Shown here: positions 5,699 to 6,826 of the stretch, piece by piece | Numbering within the stretch: the stretch's first letter is position 1 | How the letters are laid out: every line of letters starts with the position of its first letter | DNA from: JACKAN01 sp964502735 | Lineage (GTDB): Bacteria > Bdellovibrionota > Bdellovibrionia > Bdellovibrionales > UBA1609 | Direction of reading: 5' to 3' | DNA: 6,826 nucleotides | NCBI GenBank assembly: GCA_964502735.1 | Contig: CAZCYD010000095.1 | Coordinates: forward strand, 1-6,826 | The notes under the pieces: model-generated | The model's database searches: none | Seen by the model: only the letters and a program-made list of their open reading frames with translations | What the model was told of the DNA's origin: nothing | Program-made: the position numbers and the translations under genes

Positions 5699-5703
5699 AC
5701 TCG
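5674..5703 (+). terminator. Stem-loop over the scoB stop codon, possible weak terminator
   Basis: CGAGTT (5674-5679) pairs with AACTCG (5698-5703), and AAAAACT (5680-5686) pairs with AGTTTTT (5690-5696) around the loop ATG; one A is bulged on the right. The stem is 13 bp and contains the scoB TAA. It lacks the usual GC-rich stem and no T-run follows it, so a true intrinsic terminator is uncertain; it may instead protect the 3' end of the operon mRNA. The inner arms are A/T-rich and could partly arise from Lys and Phe codons. Confidence 0.35.
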
Positions 5704-5733
5704 CCTTAGGGCCAATTCCCACTTTTAGAGATA

Positions 5734-5760
5734 TTGGGTTAGTCATTCATCGGATAGAAT
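5734..5760 (+). promoter_or_regulatory. Weak candidate promoter for the cyclic-nucleotide-binding gene
   Basis: TAGAAT (5755-5760) matches the -10 box at 5 of 6 positions. TTGGGT (5734-5739) matches the -35 box at 3 of 6, with a short 15-base spacer. Transcription would start near 5767, only about 13 bases before the ATG. The 81-base gap after scoB leaves room for a separate promoter, but readthrough from the operon is equally possible. Confidence 0.28.
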
Positions 5761-5779
5761 TGTCCTTACAGGATAGGTT

Positions 5780-6766
5780 ATGGCCGGTGGAGTAAGACAA
5801 TTAAAAAGAGGTGAGATTCTGTTCAGAGAGGGCGATCCCTCTGATGCCATGTATGTTATAAAAAAGGGCTCGATTGCCATAACGAAGGCCAAAGGAAGCT
5901 CAGAGATTATCTTAGCAGAGCTTCGACCAGGAGAAATGCTGGGCGAAATGGCCTTCTTTGACAACAAACCTAGATCGGCCGGTGCCAAAGCCAACGCTGA
6001 TTCTGAGGTTATCACTCTGCCGTTTTCAGCTCTACATGCCCAGTTTAAAACTTTTCCCGAATGGCTAAAAGCCATGGTTAAAACTGTGAATTCCCATCTT
6101 AGAAATGCGAATCAGACAATTAAAAATCTACAGTCTGCATCGGGCGACGACAAAGAGATGTTCCCTCCACACACAATTACTTGTCTATGCGCAATAATTA
6201 GCTTGATTGGATTCAAATCTGGTGAAAAAAATGAGGAAGGCCTCGTGATTCCCTCTAGCGTAATCAGAAATTATACCATTCAAATTTTTAAACAGCCCAC
6301 TTATAAAATGGACAGAATGATGGAAACTTTAGCGGCCATGAGCTACATGAAAATTGAAGAGCTAGGAGAAGGTCGTAGAAAAATCACCATTCTTAAACAC
6401 GACGAACTCACTGACTTTGTTGACTGGTACAATGATTATCTATTTAAAGAGGAAAGCAAACGCATTACGGTTGAAGAAAAAGAGCTTCCTTGTTTAAGAG
6501 CTTTATTATTTTATGGAAACAAACTAGAAAAAGATGACAAAGGAAGAGTCGTTGTGAATTTAACTGAAATTCAAAACAACTCAATGAAAGATCTCTCACA
6601 AGTTGTTGATGTCAACGCCCCCAACAGCCTAATTGAAAAAGGCTTATGCGAAGACAAACAAACCAAAGAAGGCAGCCTCACTATGGCCTTTAACATAGAT
6701 GAACTCAATAGAATCACGCCTCATTGGAGTCTTGTTTACAACCTTCTTAAAGTTCCAGCCCGTTAA
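5780..6766 (+). CDS. Cyclic-nucleotide-binding domain protein with non-CRP C-terminal region (328 aa)
   Basis: Residues 6-115 form a cyclic-nucleotide-binding domain (cNMP-binding, CRP/FNR superfamily sensor fold). The phosphate-binding cassette is visible as GEMLGEMAFF then KPRSAGAK, with the typical Gly55-Glu56 for the ribose and Arg65 followed by Ser-Ala for the phosphate; this is like the RSA of E. coli CAP, so cAMP or a related nucleotide may bind. No CRP-type helix-turn-helix follows. Instead, residues ~130-210 and ~235-312 look like two related alpha/beta winged-helix-like units (the first ends GEGRRKITI), but this is a weak visual call. AGGA (5770-5773) lies 6 bases before the ATG. 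The gene follows scoB by 81 bases on the same strand and may respond to carbon or energy state, which is inference. It may act by protein contact rather than by binding DNA. Confidence 0.82.
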   Translation: MAGGVRQLKRGEILFREGDPSDAMYVIKKGSIAITKAKGSSEIILAELRPGEMLGEMAFFDNKPRSAGAKANADSEVITLPFSALHAQFKTFPEWLKAMVKTVNSHLRNANQTIKNLQSASGDDKEMFPPHTITCLCAIISLIGFKSGEKNEEGLVIPSSVIRNYTIQIFKQPTYKMDRMMETLAAMSYMKIEELGEGRRKITILKHDELTDFVDWYNDYLFKEESKRITVEEKELPCLRALLFYGNKLEKDDKGRVVVNLTEIQNNSMKDLSQVVDVNAPNSLIEKGLCEDKQTKEGSLTMAFNIDELNRITPHWSLVYNLLKVPAR

Positions 6767-6826
6767 TTACTCCAATTCCAAAAAATAATCGTCTAAAATT
6801 TTGTGAATGCGCCTCATGCTCATACA
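6767..6826 (-). CDS. C-terminal end of a leftward gene, cut by the window edge
   Basis: Read leftward from the window edge, 19 codons are open and end at TAA (6769 down to 6767), giving CMSMRRIHKILDDYFLELE. The forward stop of the cyclic-nucleotide-binding gene (6764-6766) directly abuts this stop, so the two stops form TAATTA and the genes are convergent with no gap. The fragment is too short to assign a family. A short complete ORF starting at the internal Met is possible but less likely than the tail of a longer gene. Confidence 0.5.
   Translation of the reverse strand, partial: CMSMRRIHKILDDYFLELE

Noticed and set aside
5709..5720. GGG-ccaatt-CCC as a terminator after scoB
   Set aside because: A 3-bp stem is too weak and the following T-run is short.
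5743..6075. Leftward 110-codon frame opposite the cNMP-binding domain
   Set aside because: Antisense shadow; the plus strand encodes a recognisable domain.

Overview
The window reads as ordinary chromosomal DNA of a Gram-negative, fairly AT-rich bacterium. No tRNA, rRNA, CRISPR array, insertion sequence or phage gene was recognised. Three things together suggest a member of the Bdellovibrionota (Bdellovibrio-like predatory bacteria): a lysine-rich protein ending in a small Cys/His motif, an exported DUF4097-like repeat protein, and a long cyclic-nucleotide-binding protein with no standard CRP helix-turn-helix. This assignment is inferred from family resemblance and was not tested by any search.

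Layout. Positions 1-304 are non-coding but structured. They hold a near-consensus leftward promoter (61-66 / 38-43), a hairpin dyad over its -10 box, and a tandem repeat of CAAGTTG motifs (109-162). A rightward gene for an unrecognised acidic protein follows (305-841). It converges, with a 9-nt gap, on two leftward genes: the lysine-rich histone-H1-like protein (851-1756) and, upstream of it, an exported beta-repeat protein (1807-2838). The leftward pair has a plausible promoter at 2911-2938. A divergent intergenic region (2839-3160) also carries a possible 15-codon leader ORF (3098-3145).

The centre is a compact rightward three-gene operon: acetyl-CoA C-acetyltransferase (3161-4348), then the A and B subunits of a succinyl-CoA:3-ketoacid CoA-transferase (4345-5037 and 5039-5698). 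The first junction is an ATGA overlap and the second has a 1-nt gap. Together these enzymes can turn acetoacetate plus succinyl-CoA into acetoacetyl-CoA and then two acetyl-CoA, a ketone-body or short-acid use pathway. A 12-bp hairpin with one bulged base covers the end of the operon. A cyclic-nucleotide-binding regulator-like gene follows in the same direction (5780-6766). The last 60 bases are best read as the C-terminal end of a leftward gene whose stop codon directly abuts the previous stop.

Nothing here is clearly a new system. The points most worth a second look are the lysine-rich protein with its Cys/His module, the G-tract-spaced leftward promoter with the adjacent repeat array, and the leader ORF ahead of the thiolase operon.
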